A DNA stretch of 64,000 nucleotides from Ereboglobus sp. PH5-10 (GCF_029504735.1 NZ_JAQFIP010000009.1:62001-126000); one strand, 5' to 3'. Positions 8,502-17,665 are shown, counted from the first letter of the stretch. Translations and numbers: made by a program. Notes: generated by a model not told the origin, from the sequence alone.

Positions 8502-10349
8502 ATGAGAATCCCCCTCGCCGCCCTGTTTTCATTTTTGCTTTGCTCCTTGTTTTTCCCGGCTGCCGCAACCCGGGCGTCAGCCGATGATCCGCTCTCCACG
8601 CTGCGCAAGGAGCACCCGCGCCTTCTTTTCACCGCGCGGGATTGGGCGGCGTTTGACCAGCGCGCGCGCAATCGCGCCAACGATCCGCAATTCGACGCGC
8701 TTCTTGCGCAACTCGAAAAAAACGCGCGCGCAATCCTCGCCGCGCCGCCGCTCGAGCGCAAACTCACCGGGCGCCGCCTGCTCGGCGTTTCCCGCGAAGC
8801 GTTGCGCCGCGTGCTCACACTCGCGGTAGCCTATCGCTCGACGCAAAACGAGGCGTTTCTGCAACGCGCCGAACAGGAGATGCTCGCCGCCGCCGAGTTC
8901 GACAACTGGAACCCCTCGCACTTTCTCGACGTCGGGGAAATGACCGCCGCGCTCGCGCTCGGCTACGATTGGTTTTATGAAAAACTTTCCCCCGAAACGC
9001 GCGCGACCATTCGTCGGGCAATTGTCGCCAAGGGACTCCGCGAAGGCATCGATCCGAAACTTCGGAGAAACTACTGGCATCGCGTCGAAAACAACTGGAA
9101 CCAAGTTTGCCTCGGCGGACTTTCCCTCGGCGCGCTCGCCATCGCCGAGGACGAACCCGAGCTCGCCCGCGACATGCTCAAGGCCGCGCGCACCGGCATC
9201 GCCAACGGACTGCGCCCCTATGCACCCGACGGCATTTACCCCGAGGGCCCGGGCTACTGGAGCTACGGCACGACATATCAAGTGCTCCTCGTCGCCGCGC
9301 TCGAATCCGCGCTCGGCACGGATTGGAACCTGAGCGCCAGCCCCGGATTTCTTGCGAGCGCCAACGTGCAGCTCCACCTCACCGGGCCAACCGGCAAACA
9401 ATTCAATTTTTCCGACTGCGGGAACCAGGGATTCTTCGATCCGATTTTGTATTGGTTCGCCAAAAAACTAAACAACCCCGTCCTCGCCGCGCCGCCAAAT
9501 TTAAAATCGAAGGATCGTTTCCTTCCGCTTGTCGCGCTCTGGTGGCCTGACGGCGGACTTGCGCCACGAAACACCGAGCCGGGCCTTCCGCTCGCATGGA
9601 AGGGCGAGGGGATCAACCCCATCGCGGCGTTTCGCAGTTCGTGGACCGACCCAAGCGCGCTCTTCCTCGCCTGCAAAGCCGGCGCGGCCAACGCCTCGCA
9701 CGGACACATGGACGCCGGTTCGTTCATCCTGGAGGCCGACGGCGTGCGCTGGGCAATCGACCTCGGAATGCAGGGCTACGAATCACTTGAGTCCAAAGGC
9801 ATGCGCATCTTCGGACGCACGCAGGACGCGCAGCGCTGGACGGTTTTTCGCATGAACAATTTTTCGCACAACACGCTCACCATCGACAACCAGCCGCACC
9901 GCGTTGACGGGCGCTCGGAGTTTGTGAAATTCGGCGACACCGGCGCGACGATCGACCTGTCCCCCGTTTTTTCCGGACAGGCCAAAAACGTGCGGCGTGA
10001 TTTTCACTTCGACGCGCGCGCGCGCGCCGTGACGATCACCGACACGCTCGACGGGGCGCCCGCCCGCGCTGAAATCCGCTGGGCGATGGTAACAAAGGCA
10101 AAAGTCACAATCTCCCCGGATGGAGGCAGCGCGACGCTGATTCAAAAAGGAAAGCAACTGCACGCCTCGCTTCTTCCCGGCCAAGCCGGCTCAATGCGCT
10201 TTGAAACCATCCCGGCCGAGGCCTCGCCCAAAAACAATTACGACGCGCCAAATCCGGGGACGCACATCCTGGTCGTCCGCGCCAAGGCATCCGCGAAGGG
10301 AAGCGCCGCCATCGCGGTGCGACTGCGCGCGGGCGAGGCTTCTCATTGA
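8502..10349 (+). CDS. Heparinase II/III-family polysaccharide lyase
   Basis: The protein has 615 residues with a signal peptide (residues 1-20, ending AAATRASA), so it is periplasmic or secreted. The N-terminal half is an alpha/alpha toroid with NNWNQVCLGGLSLGALAIAED and YPEGPGYWSYGTTY. The C-terminal half matches the heparinase II/III beta-sandwich domain with SHGHMDAGSFILEADG and NTLTIDNQPHRVDGRSEF. Members cleave uronate-containing polysaccharides by beta-elimination; the substrate is not predictable here. The gene runs in the same direction as the GH109 gene 145 bp downstream, suggesting joint glycan degradation. ATG 8502 is chosen because it begins the signal peptide. Confidence 0.85.
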   Translation: MRIPLAALFSFLLCSLFFPAAATRASADDPLSTLRKEHPRLLFTARDWAAFDQRARNRANDPQFDALLAQLEKNARAILAAPPLERKLTGRRLLGVSREALRRVLTLAVAYRSTQNEAFLQRAEQEMLAAAEFDNWNPSHFLDVGEMTAALALGYDWFYEKLSPETRATIRRAIVAKGLREGIDPKLRRNYWHRVENNWNQVCLGGLSLGALAIAEDEPELARDMLKAARTGIANGLRPYAPDGIYPEGPGYWSYGTTYQVLLVAALESALGTDWNLSASPGFLASANVQLHLTGPTGKQFNFSDCGNQGFFDPILYWFAKKLNNPVLAAPPNLKSKDRFLPLVALWWPDGGLAPRNTEPGLPLAWKGEGINPIAAFRSSWTDPSALFLACKAGAANASHGHMDAGSFILEADGVRWAIDLGMQGYESLESKGMRIFGRTQDAQRWTVFRMNNFSHNTLTIDNQPHRVDGRSEFVKFGDTGATIDLSPVFSGQAKNVRRDFHFDARARAVTITDTLDGAPARAEIRWAMVTKAKVTISPDGGSATLIQKGKQLHASLLPGQAGSMRFETIPAEASPKNNYDAPNPGTHILVVRAKASAKGSAAIAVRLRAGEASH

Positions 10350-10494
10350 GCGCGGAGCCCCCAGGGCGCGCGCGAAAAACCAACCTGCCGCATTGACCCG
10401 CGATTGCAAAAGGGGTTTCTTTCAAGGCTCTGTTTCTTTCATTCCCCTCCTCATCCAACACCCGCCCCTGATTCCTCACCACCAACGTCATCAC

Positions 10495-11937
10495 ATGAGC
10501 AAACACAACCACTCGCGCCGCGACTTCCTCAAAACAACAGCCCTCGCGGGGCTGGGCATCGGCCTCGCCGGAATGGCACCCTCCCGCGCGGCCGGCGCGG
10601 AACCCGGATTCGGCGCCGTGCGCAGTCGCGCCAAAAACATCAGCCAGACACGCCGCCGCCCCGCCGGACAAAAACCCGTCCATTCCCTGACCACCTCGCC
10701 GATTGAAAAAGTTCGCGTCGGGCTCATCGGCTGCGGCGGCCGGGGCGGCTCGCTGCTCAAGGACCTGTTGAACATCCCTTTTGTTGAAGTCACCGCCATC
10801 TGCGACGTCCGCGAGGAGCGCGTCGCCATGATGCTCAAGCGCGCCGGGGACAAGGGGCAGACCCCGAGAACCTATTCCGGCGGCGACCGCGCCTGGGAAA
10901 ACCTCCTGCGGCAGGACAACATCGATGTCGTTTACGTCGCCACACCTTGGGAATGGCATTGCGAAATGAGCGTCAAGGCGATGGAGGCGGGCAAGCATGC
11001 CTTCGTGGAAGTCTCCGCCGCCGTCACGGTTGACGAGTGCTGGAAACTCGTGAACACCTCGGAAAAAACCCAGCGCCACTGCGCGATTTTGGAAAACTGT
11101 TGTTACGGCCGCAACGAACTCTTTGTGCTCAACATGGCCCGCGAGGGTGTTTTCGGCGAGCTCACGCACGCCGAGTGCGCCTACATCCACGACCTGCGCG
11201 GCATGCTCTTCAAGCTCGGCACCGAGGGCGACTGGCGCCGCGAATACCACAAGACCCTCGACGGCAATCTCTATCCCACGCACGGCCTCGGCCCCGTCTG
11301 CCAATACATGGGCATCGGGCGCGGCGACCAGATGAAATACCTCGTCTCCATGAGCTCGCCCGAAGCCGGCCTCTCCAAGTGGCTCAGGGAAAAAAATCCA
11401 AACGACGGGCGCCACGCCGGCGAAAAATACGTCTGCGGCGACATGAACACCACCCTTGTCAAAACCGAGCTGGGCCGCTCCATCATGATCCAGCACGACG
11501 TGATCAGCCCGCGCCCCTACAGCCGCATCAACGCCCTCAGCGGCACCGGCGGCACCTTTTTCGGCTACCCGAACCGCCTCGCGCTCGATGACCCGAAAAA
11601 ATACAACCTCAAGGCCAAGAGCAGCCACGGCTGGCTCAAGGACGACGATTTTAAGGCCATGCGCGAAAGGTTCGACCATCCGCTCTACAAACAATTGCAG
11701 GAACGCGCCAAGAACAGCGGCCACGGAGGCATGGATTATGTCATGAGCTACCGCCTGCTTGATTGCATCCGCAAGGGTCTCACTCCCGACATGACGGTTT
11801 ACGACGCCGCGCTCTGGAGCTGCATCCTCGAACTGTCGGCAAAATCAGTCCAGGAAGGCAGCCACCCCGTCGGCATCCCCGACTTCACCCGTGGCGATTG
11901 GAAAGCCATCAAACCCCTCGGCATCGCCACAACCTGA
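10495..11937 (+). CDS. Tat-exported Gfo/Idh/MocA protein, GH109-type glycosidase
   Basis: The protein has 480 residues. It starts with a twin-arginine signal (HSRRDFLKTTALAGLGIG), so it is exported folded with its cofactor. A Rossmann domain (VGLIGCGGRGGSLL, residues about 75-200) binds NAD. Several stretches match the GH109 alpha-N-acetylgalactosaminidase layout: ATPWEWHCEMSVKAMEAGK, LYPTHGLGPVCQYMGI, MIQHDVISPRPYSRINALSG, the C-terminal SGHGGMDYVMSYRLLD and VYDAALWSCILELS. GH109 enzymes cleave glycosides by an NAD-dependent oxidation-elimination mechanism. The call rests on motif recall; exact sugar specificity is open. Confidence 0.85.
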   Translation: MSKHNHSRRDFLKTTALAGLGIGLAGMAPSRAAGAEPGFGAVRSRAKNISQTRRRPAGQKPVHSLTTSPIEKVRVGLIGCGGRGGSLLKDLLNIPFVEVTAICDVREERVAMMLKRAGDKGQTPRTYSGGDRAWENLLRQDNIDVVYVATPWEWHCEMSVKAMEAGKHAFVEVSAAVTVDECWKLVNTSEKTQRHCAILENCCYGRNELFVLNMAREGVFGELTHAECAYIHDLRGMLFKLGTEGDWRREYHKTLDGNLYPTHGLGPVCQYMGIGRGDQMKYLVSMSSPEAGLSKWLREKNPNDGRHAGEKYVCGDMNTTLVKTELGRSIMIQHDVISPRPYSRINALSGTGGTFFGYPNRLALDDPKKYNLKAKSSHGWLKDDDFKAMRERFDHPLYKQLQERAKNSGHGGMDYVMSYRLLDCIRKGLTPDMTVYDAALWSCILELSAKSVQEGSHPVGIPDFTRGDWKAIKPLGIATT

Positions 11938-11966
11938 ACCGGCGCCCACCCAAGAACAAAACGCGC

Positions 11967-12887
11967 CTAACCCGCGCCCGCCTTGTCATGATTCACAAGG
12001 TTGCGCCTCCATGCGCTCGGCGAGATTCCGTGCACTTGTTTGAAGGTGGCCGACAGGTGAAAGGCGGAGCTAAAGCCGAGCTGGGCCGCCGCCTCGTCAA
12101 GGGTTGCGTCGGTTGACGCAAGCAGGCGGCGCGCGTGCGCCATGCGCAGATTTATCACATATTGCCAGGGGGCATAATTTGTATGCTGCTTGAAAGCGCG
12201 CCGCAAATGCGAGTAGGCCACGCCGAGTTTTTTGGACAGCTCCCGCACATTCACCGCCTCGGTGTAACGCTCGGCAAGGATGCGCTCAAGCTGGCCGACC
12301 GAATGGCTCAGGCGCGTGGGGGGCGCGTTCTCAATCCGGCCCGCCTGCTCCCACGCGGCGAGGACGGCGTAGGCCGCCGCGCTTCGCGCCGGGTCGTGCG
12401 ACGCGCCGTTTTCCCTTGAGTGCGTGTGCAGGCGTTGCAGCGACGCCTCCATTTCCGTCGCGAGCACGTTCGCGCGCACGGATTGGGCGGCATTGATGAT
12501 TTTTTTCGAAATCAAGCGCGTCACGAGCGGGCCGCGCGCCTCCAGCCAGCTCTCCACCCAGCCGGTCTGCGGGTCGGGCTGGTAGCGGTGCCAGACGCCG
12601 GGCAGCAGGGCGAATGCCGCGCCCGGGCCGACTTCGACCAGCCCCGTCTGGCGGGTTTCAAACCGTCCGCGCCCCTCCTCGATGAGGACGATTTGAAGCG
12701 CGTCGAGGACTCGACCGCGCGTCCAGTTCAGCGCGTGGTCGTCGGGATGCGCGGACATGGGATAACGGGCGCCGGGCGGAATGCGGGTGAACCCCGACGC
12801 GGTCACCGCCAGCCCCCAGATGTTCATTTCGGGCGGCGTTGCGAAATAGCGAAAATAATCACGGGCGGTTTTGTCAGGGGTGGACAT
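11967..12887 (-). CDS. AraC-family transcriptional regulator
   Basis: The protein has 306 residues. The N-terminal half is a cupin-like sensing domain (GPGAAFALLPGVWHRYQPDP). The C-terminal hundred residues hold two helix-turn-helix motifs of AraC type: NVRELSKKLGVAYSHLRRAF and TLDEAAAQLGFSSAFHLSATF, ending HGISPSAWRR. It is divergent from the AraA-like isomerase gene with a 66-bp gap, so it probably controls that gene and its own expression in response to a sugar. The convergent GH109 gene ends 29 bp from its stop and may belong to the same regulon. Confidence 0.9.
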   Translation of the reverse strand: MSTPDKTARDYFRYFATPPEMNIWGLAVTASGFTRIPPGARYPMSAHPDDHALNWTRGRVLDALQIVLIEEGRGRFETRQTGLVEVGPGAAFALLPGVWHRYQPDPQTGWVESWLEARGPLVTRLISKKIINAAQSVRANVLATEMEASLQRLHTHSRENGASHDPARSAAAYAVLAAWEQAGRIENAPPTRLSHSVGQLERILAERYTEAVNVRELSKKLGVAYSHLRRAFKQHTNYAPWQYVINLRMAHARRLLASTDATLDEAAAQLGFSSAFHLSATFKQVHGISPSAWRRNLVNHDKAGAG

Positions 12888-12953
12888 TTTTTATATGAAA
12901 AAAAGCAATAAGACAATTCACAACGCTGTGTCCACACGCTAAGCTTCACAACC

Positions 12954-14405
12954 ATGAATTCACCGAATGCTCCCCAAAATGCGTCCGCGCTTCGAATCGG
13001 TTTGTTTGGCATTGGCCTGGACGCCTACTGGCCCCAGTTTTCCGGCCTGAAGGAACGGCTTGAGGGTTATTTGGCGCGGGTCGCGCAAAAACTGGCGCGT
13101 CCAAACGTCGAGGTGGTGAATGTCGGCCTCGTTGACAATGCCGACCGGGCGCGCGAGGCGGGCGGCGAGTTGCGGCGCGCGGATGTGGACTTGATCTTTT
13201 TGCATGTCACCACGTATGCGCTGTCCTCGACGGTGCTGCCGGTCGTGCAGCGGGCGCGGGTGCCCGTGATCGTGCTCAATCTCGCGCCCGAGCCTGCGAT
13301 CGACTACAAAACTTTCAACAACATGGGCGATCGCACGCGGATGACGGGCGAGTGGCTCGCGCATTGCGCGGCGTGCCCGGTGCCGGAAATCGCCAATGTC
13401 TTCAATCGAGCGGGCGTGCGGTTCCACCAAGTCACGGGCGTGCTTGAGGACGACCCCGTGTGCTGGTCGGAAGTCGACGCGTGGGTGGAGGCCGCGCGCG
13501 TGGCCGCCGGCATGGCCGGGAACCGGCTCGGATTGATGGGGCACTATTACGGCGGCATGCTGGACATTTATTCGGACGTCACGCTGCAATGCGCGACGTT
13601 TGGCACGCATGTCGAAATGCTCGAAGTCGAGGAGCTGGTTGCGCGCCGGCGCGAGGTCGCCGCGGATAAAATCGCCGCGCGCGTGACGGAGTTTCGCGAG
13701 ATATTTGACGTGCAGCCCGACTGCGGCGACGACGCGCTCGCGGAAGCCGCGCGCACATCCGTCGCGCTCGACAAGCTGGTCGCGGATTATCGCCTGGGCT
13801 CGATGGCGTATTTCCACAAGGGCTCCGGCGTGAAGGAATGCGAGGACGCGATCAGCTCAATCATACTCGGCACGTCGATGCTGACCGGTCGCGGCGTTCC
13901 CGTCGCGGGCGAGTATGAGGTGAAGAACGCGCAAGCGATGAAGATCATGGATTTGTTTGGCGCGGGCGGCTCGTTCACGGAATATTACGCGATGGATTTC
14001 GCGGACGATGTCGTGCTCATGGGACACGACGGCCCGGGGCACATAAAAATCGCCGAGGGCAAAACCAAAGTGCGCCCGCTCACGGTTTACCACGGCAAGG
14101 TCGGCAGCGGCGTTTCGGTCGAGATGGCCGTGCGTCACGGGCCGGTGACATTGCTCGCGGTGGTCGAGACGGGCGACGGCAAACTCGGCCTGCTCTGCGC
14201 GGAAGCGGAGTCGGTGCCGGGACCGATTCTCGCCATCGGCAACACAAACAGCCGCTATCGCTTCAAGTGCGGTGCGCGCGAGTTTGTGAATCGCTGGAAC
14301 AGCCACGGCCCCGCGCATCACTGCGCGGTTGGCGTCGGTCACATCGCGCAAAAGATCGAAAAACTCGGCCAGTTGTTGCAGATGCCCGTGGTGCGGGTCT
14401 GCTAA
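12954..14405 (+). CDS. L-arabinose/L-fucose isomerase-family protein (AraA-like)
   Basis: The protein has 483 residues. Its layout resembles AraA: N-terminal alpha/beta domain, a middle segment LGSMAYFHKGSG, then VPVAGEYEVKNAQAMKIMDL and SFTEYYAMDFADDVVLMGHD, and a late GPAHHCAVGVGH. The Glu in GEYE, the Glu in TEYY and the His in GHD and AHH can be lined up with the four metal/catalytic residues of E. coli AraA. It therefore probably interconverts an aldose and a ketose, but identity to true AraA is low and the sugar is not known. It is driven from the shared promoter region with the AraC regulator. Confidence 0.75.
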   Translation: MNSPNAPQNASALRIGLFGIGLDAYWPQFSGLKERLEGYLARVAQKLARPNVEVVNVGLVDNADRAREAGGELRRADVDLIFLHVTTYALSSTVLPVVQRARVPVIVLNLAPEPAIDYKTFNNMGDRTRMTGEWLAHCAACPVPEIANVFNRAGVRFHQVTGVLEDDPVCWSEVDAWVEAARVAAGMAGNRLGLMGHYYGGMLDIYSDVTLQCATFGTHVEMLEVEELVARRREVAADKIAARVTEFREIFDVQPDCGDDALAEAARTSVALDKLVADYRLGSMAYFHKGSGVKECEDAISSIILGTSMLTGRGVPVAGEYEVKNAQAMKIMDLFGAGGSFTEYYAMDFADDVVLMGHDGPGHIKIAEGKTKVRPLTVYHGKVGSGVSVEMAVRHGPVTLLAVVETGDGKLGLLCAEAESVPGPILAIGNTNSRYRFKCGAREFVNRWNSHGPAHHCAVGVGHIAQKIEKLGQLLQMPVVRVC

Positions 14406-14417
14406 GGGCCGTCCGCG

Positions 14418-15914
14418 TCACGCCGCCGCCTTCGCGTATTTTGCGATGATGCCGTCGAAGCTGCCGTTGCTGAAAAAGATCACGGCACGCGGATTCGCGG
14501 GATTTGCCGGAAGGGTGGCGGCGGTGAGTTTTTCGAGAAGCGCGATATTGCTCGAAAACGCCCCGGCGCGGATGTCGCGCGCGGCGAGTTGTTGAATCAC
14601 AGCGGCGGTGTCGAAGCGCTCGTCAGCTGAAAGTTTTTCGGCGCGGCTAACCGGGCCGAGATAAACTTCGTCGGCAAAAACAAGCGCGGCGGCAAAATCG
14701 TTTTGCAGGGTGCGCGTGCGCGCGGTGTTGCTGCGCGGTTCAAAAACCGCCGTGAGCGTTGCGCCGGGAAAACGGTTGCGAAATGATTTTAGTGTTTCGG
14801 CAATCGCGGTCGGATGATGCCCAAAATCCTCAACCACGGTGAGCGCGGGAGTGGCGACAAGTGTTTCCTGACGGCGTTTCACTCCGCGAAAACGGGCTAA
14901 TGGCCCGGCGATGTGAAGACTCTCTTTGGGTGGAGCGAAGCCTCCAGCTAAGCCGAAATTGTTAGGAAAAACTAACGCTTGCGACTCAGCCGGAGGCTTC
15001 GCCCCGTCAAGGCTTAGCGCCGTCGCCACGGCCGCCATCGCGGCATTGCGGGCATTGTAAAGGCCGGGCGTGGCCATGCAGATTTTTGTCCACTCGGCGC
15101 CGTTCCAGAGAAGCGTGAAGGATATGCCGTCCGCGTCCTCCGAAAAGTCGGCGATGCGCGCAAAATTATTCTCACCCGTGCCAACACCGAGGATTTTGCA
15201 CCAGGTCACTTTTTCGACGACTTCGCAAAGATTGGCATCGTCGCCATTAAAAACGATGGCGCCATTGCCCGGCACGAGGCGGGTGAGGTGCGTGAACGTG
15301 CGTTTCACGTCGGCGAGATCGCGAAAGATGTCGGCGTGGTCGAACTCGAGGTTGTTGAGGATGGCGACGCGCGGCGCGTAATGGATGAACTTGCTGCGCT
15401 TGTCGAAGAACGCGCTGTCGTATTCGTCGCCCTCGATCACAAAAGGATCGGCGGGCGCACCGAGGTGGTTGCCGACGGGCGGATCCTGCGGAACACCGCC
15501 GATGAGAAAGCCGGGATCGCGCCCGTTTTTCCGAAGGAGAAACGCCGTCATCGCGGTGGTGGTGGTTTTGCCGTGCGTGCCGCAGACGACGATGTTGTCG
15601 CGCCGTGCGAGGATGTGATCGTGCAGCAACGCGGGGAGCGACGTGAAGGGAATCGCGCGCCCGGCGAGAAGCCATTCGACCTCGGGATTGCCGCGCGACA
15701 TCGCGTTGCCGATTACGACGAGGTCGGGCGCGAGTTTTTCGAGGCGCGCGGGATCGTAGCCCTCGTGGAGCGAAATGCCCGCCGCCGCGAGCACGGTGCT
15801 CATGGGCGGATACACGCCGGTGTCGGCTCCGAGCACCTCGTGCCCGGCGGCGCGCACAAGCAGCGCCGCGTTGCCCATCGCCGTGCCGCAAATGCCCATG
15901 AAGTAGATTCGCAT
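14418..15914 (-). CDS. mpl: UDP-N-acetylmuramate:L-Ala-gamma-D-Glu-meso-DAP ligase
   Basis: The protein has 498 residues and is a Mur ligase that reattaches recycled murein tripeptide to UDP-MurNAc. It has the Mpl N-terminus FMGICGTAMGNAALL, GADTGVYPPMST and VIGNAMSRGNPEVEW. The ATP loop is VCGTHGKTTTTAM, followed by IEGDEYDSAFFDKRSKF and LEFDHADIFRD. The C-terminal domain contains FGHHPTAI and FEPRSNTART. Between ATALSLDG and FRGVKRR there is an extra stretch of about 35 residues that coincides with a palindromic DNA element (see the repeat at 14932-15005). The start is ATG 15914; ATG 15932 would add six residues. Confidence 0.92.
   Translation of the reverse strand: MRIYFMGICGTAMGNAALLVRAAGHEVLGADTGVYPPMSTVLAAAGISLHEGYDPARLEKLAPDLVVIGNAMSRGNPEVEWLLAGRAIPFTSLPALLHDHILARRDNIVVCGTHGKTTTTAMTAFLLRKNGRDPGFLIGGVPQDPPVGNHLGAPADPFVIEGDEYDSAFFDKRSKFIHYAPRVAILNNLEFDHADIFRDLADVKRTFTHLTRLVPGNGAIVFNGDDANLCEVVEKVTWCKILGVGTGENNFARIADFSEDADGISFTLLWNGAEWTKICMATPGLYNARNAAMAAVATALSLDGAKPPAESQALVFPNNFGLAGGFAPPKESLHIAGPLARFRGVKRRQETLVATPALTVVEDFGHHPTAIAETLKSFRNRFPGATLTAVFEPRSNTARTRTLQNDFAAALVFADEVYLGPVSRAEKLSADERFDTAAVIQQLAARDIRAGAFSSNIALLEKLTAATLPANPANPRAVIFFSNGSFDGIIAKYAKAAA
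14932..15005. repeat. Palindromic element inside mpl
   Basis: The left arm 14932-14952 and right arm 14985-15005 are complementary at 18 of 21 positions, and all three differences are A/G. An inner hairpin GTTAG/CTAAC (14961-14976) sits in the loop. The element is in frame and adds about 30 residues to Mpl between conserved motifs. A half copy (CCTCCGGCTAATCCGAAA, 16 of 18 identical to the left arm region) occurs in the nuoJ-nuoK spacer at 60402-60419. Confidence 0.8.
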
Positions 15915-16044
15915 GATGCCATGTATGCGCATGGATTTTTCGGGATGTGTCAAAGTGGAAGCGGTGTCCCGTCGCTTGTTTTTATAAAACGGCGGGGGAA
16001 CGCGCCCGCCTCCACTTTGGTTTGCCCTTGGCGCGCGTTTTGTG

Positions 16045-16638
16045 ATGATTCGCGGCATGATTGAATTGGCTGAGAAATTTCTTAAGGCATTCATTCCGCT
16101 TTTTGTCGCGATGGACCCGATCGGGCTTGCGGCGTTGTATCTCGGTTTCACCCCGCTCATCCCCATGGAAAAGCGCAAGCGCATCACGCGCCAGGCCATC
16201 CTCACGGGCGCGGGCGTGGCGTTGTTATTTTTGTTTCTCGGACAGGCGATTTTCCGCGCGCTGTATATCACGCCGGGCGATTTTCAAATCGCCGGCGGGC
16301 TTATCCTGTTGATCCTGGCCGCCCGCGATCTGCTCACATCGAGCGAGTCGGCGCCGCAAACGCTTTCGGAAGATTTTGGCGTGGTGCCGCTGGGCATGCC
16401 GCTCATCGCGGGGCCGGCGGTGATCGCGACTTTGTTCATCTGCGTCGACATGGTCGGTTTTGTGATGACGCTTGCCGCGCTCGCGGCGAATCTCGCGCTC
16501 GTCGTGCTCGCGCTGGCGTGGAGTGACAAACTCGGAAAACTGATCGGCATCACGGGCATGAAGGCGATTTCAAAAATCATCTCCATGCTCCTCGCCGCAA
16601 TCGCCATCTCAATGATCCGCCAAGGGCTCAACTCATGA
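16045..16638 (+). CDS. MarC-family integral membrane protein
   Basis: The protein has about 197 residues with six predicted membrane helices: FLKAFIPLFVAMDPIGLAAL, TGAGVALLFLFLGQAIF, GGLILLILAARDLL, MPLIAGPAVIATLFICVD, ALAANLALVVLALAW and ISMLLAAIAISMI. The motif VAMDPIG near the start and PLGMPLIAGP are typical of MarC/UPF0056 proteins. Their transport role is unproven. Possible starts are ATG 16045 and ATG 16057. It is divergent from mpl. Confidence 0.88.
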   Translation: MIRGMIELAEKFLKAFIPLFVAMDPIGLAALYLGFTPLIPMEKRKRITRQAILTGAGVALLFLFLGQAIFRALYITPGDFQIAGGLILLILAARDLLTSSESAPQTLSEDFGVVPLGMPLIAGPAVIATLFICVDMVGFVMTLAALAANLALVVLALAWSDKLGKLIGITGMKAISKIISMLLAAIAISMIRQGLNS

Positions 16639-16730
16639 GCATGCGCAACACGCAATGCGCGCTTCCGGGAAGTGTCATTGGGGCCGTGTGTTTTCAGTAA
16701 AACAGCAACCTTCGAATCGGTAAAAAAAGT

Positions 16731-16762
16731 TGGCCGGTCGCCTACCCCTAAGCGACCGGCCA
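16731..16762 (+). terminator. Terminator-like hairpin after marC
   Basis: A perfect 11-bp stem, TGGCCGGTCGC with GCGACCGGCCA, has a 10-base loop and is preceded by an A run and followed by TTTGCTTTC. The rest of the gene-free stretch 16639-17004 is AT-rich, with one small CTCCCGC/CGGGAG hairpin near 16788-16804, and shows no coding signal. Confidence 0.75.
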
Positions 16763-17004
16763 TTTGCTTTCTTAGTTACCCCAAAACTCCCGCTATGCGG
16801 GAGAAGTGAAATTGATAAGCAGAGAAGATTAAATTCAGGTGTCTTCGTCAACAAGAAATTGAAATGTTCTTTCAATTAAAAGTTAATTCATTCATTACCA
16901 ATGAATTAAAATGTAATTATTTTTGCCCATTTCATGATATTCATGCTGCTACAGTCATTTTGGAGGTGTAGCGGGCTTTCACTCCAACCTTTTTTGCTTA
17001 TTGG

Positions 17005-17373
17005 TTACCCGATGATGTCTGCAGAAGTTGGGGCTCCATCTTCGACTGAGACTTCGATACTATGGCCGGCGAATAATCCTGCATCGTCGAAATATACCAC
17101 GGATGCCCCGACTTCGTCGAACAGGTGAATGCTTGGGTTGGTCAACATGCGGGCAAATCGCTTCTCATCCACGGTCCCAATGCTCTCATCAAGCCAAGTG
17201 TCATTGTAGAGAGAGCACAATTCTTTGGCGGCAAATGCGCGAAACTCCGGCAATCGTTTGACCAGGCTTTTGTAGTGTTTGACCGCCGTGGCTGAAGGTT
17301 TTCCGTCTTTTAGATATGGCCCATCCATTATGCGCACGGGAACGTTATCAAAAGTTAACTCGATATTAGGCAT
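17005..17373 (-). CDS. Orphan protein of unknown function, possibly DUF6985/DUF2262-like
   Basis: The protein has 122 residues starting MPNIELTFDNVPVRIMDG. The C-terminal part, HLFDEVGASVVYFDDAGLF followed by GHSIEVSVEDG, resembles small domains annotated as DUF6985/DUF2262, some of which act as immunity-type proteins; this resemblance is from memory and weak. Base composition is clearly lower in GC than the neighbours. ATG 17373 is chosen because the longer frame to 17496 runs through a repeated DNA element. It is preceded by the ~95-bp direct repeat shared with the next orphan gene. Confidence 0.6.
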   Translation of the reverse strand: MPNIELTFDNVPVRIMDGPYLKDGKPSATAVKHYKSLVKRLPEFRAFAAKELCSLYNDTWLDESIGTVDEKRFARMLTNPSIHLFDEVGASVVYFDDAGLFAGHSIEVSVEDGAPTSADIIG

Positions 17374-17387
17374 CGTATTTTTCTTCT

Positions 17388-17486
17388 GGTTAGCAGTGAT
17401 ATTAGGCCAAGGCGGTCGTGGGGAGATGGAGTGTTTATGGACGACAACGTTTTTGGTGTCGCTGCGGACGTCAACGGTCGAATTGC
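17388..17486 (-). repeat. Cassette-type direct repeat, copy A
   Basis: On the minus strand it reads from CAATTCGACCGTTGACGTCC to GGCCTAATATCACTGCTAACC, and it closely matches copy B at 18377-18477. Shared blocks include GACGTCCGCAG, AAAAACGTTG, CTCCA and TGGCCTAATA. It ends 15 bases before the start codon of the orphan gene at 17005-17373. Confidence 0.8.
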
Positions 17487-17665
17487 ATCCGGACACCGGG
17501 CGCGGCGACGACGAGCACGCAGGTTTTCGCCTTCCGAAACGGAATCAGGACAATCCCCATGATTGCGAAGAGCACCGCATCTTTCACGGCGGCGTTCAGG
17601 CTGCCGACAAGCGGCGGGGGCGACGCCGGGGAGGCAGGTTGTGCTTGGGTATTTTGTCCGGGCAT
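17471..17665 (-). CDS. Possible small membrane protein
   Basis: The reading frame has 64 codons and starts at ATG 17665. The product has a Pro/Ala-rich N-terminus, one hydrophobic segment (AVLFAIMGIVLIPF) followed by basic residues (RKAK), and a last few codons that run into repeat copy A. There is no family match and no ribosome binding site. It is GC-rich, unlike the orphan genes on either side. The rest of 17374-17960 holds repeat copy A and the palindrome at 17805-17879. It could be a chance frame. Confidence 0.3.
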   Translation of the reverse strand: MPGQNTQAQPASPASPPPLVGSLNAAVKDAVLFAIMGIVLIPFRKAKTCVLVVAAPGVRMQFDR

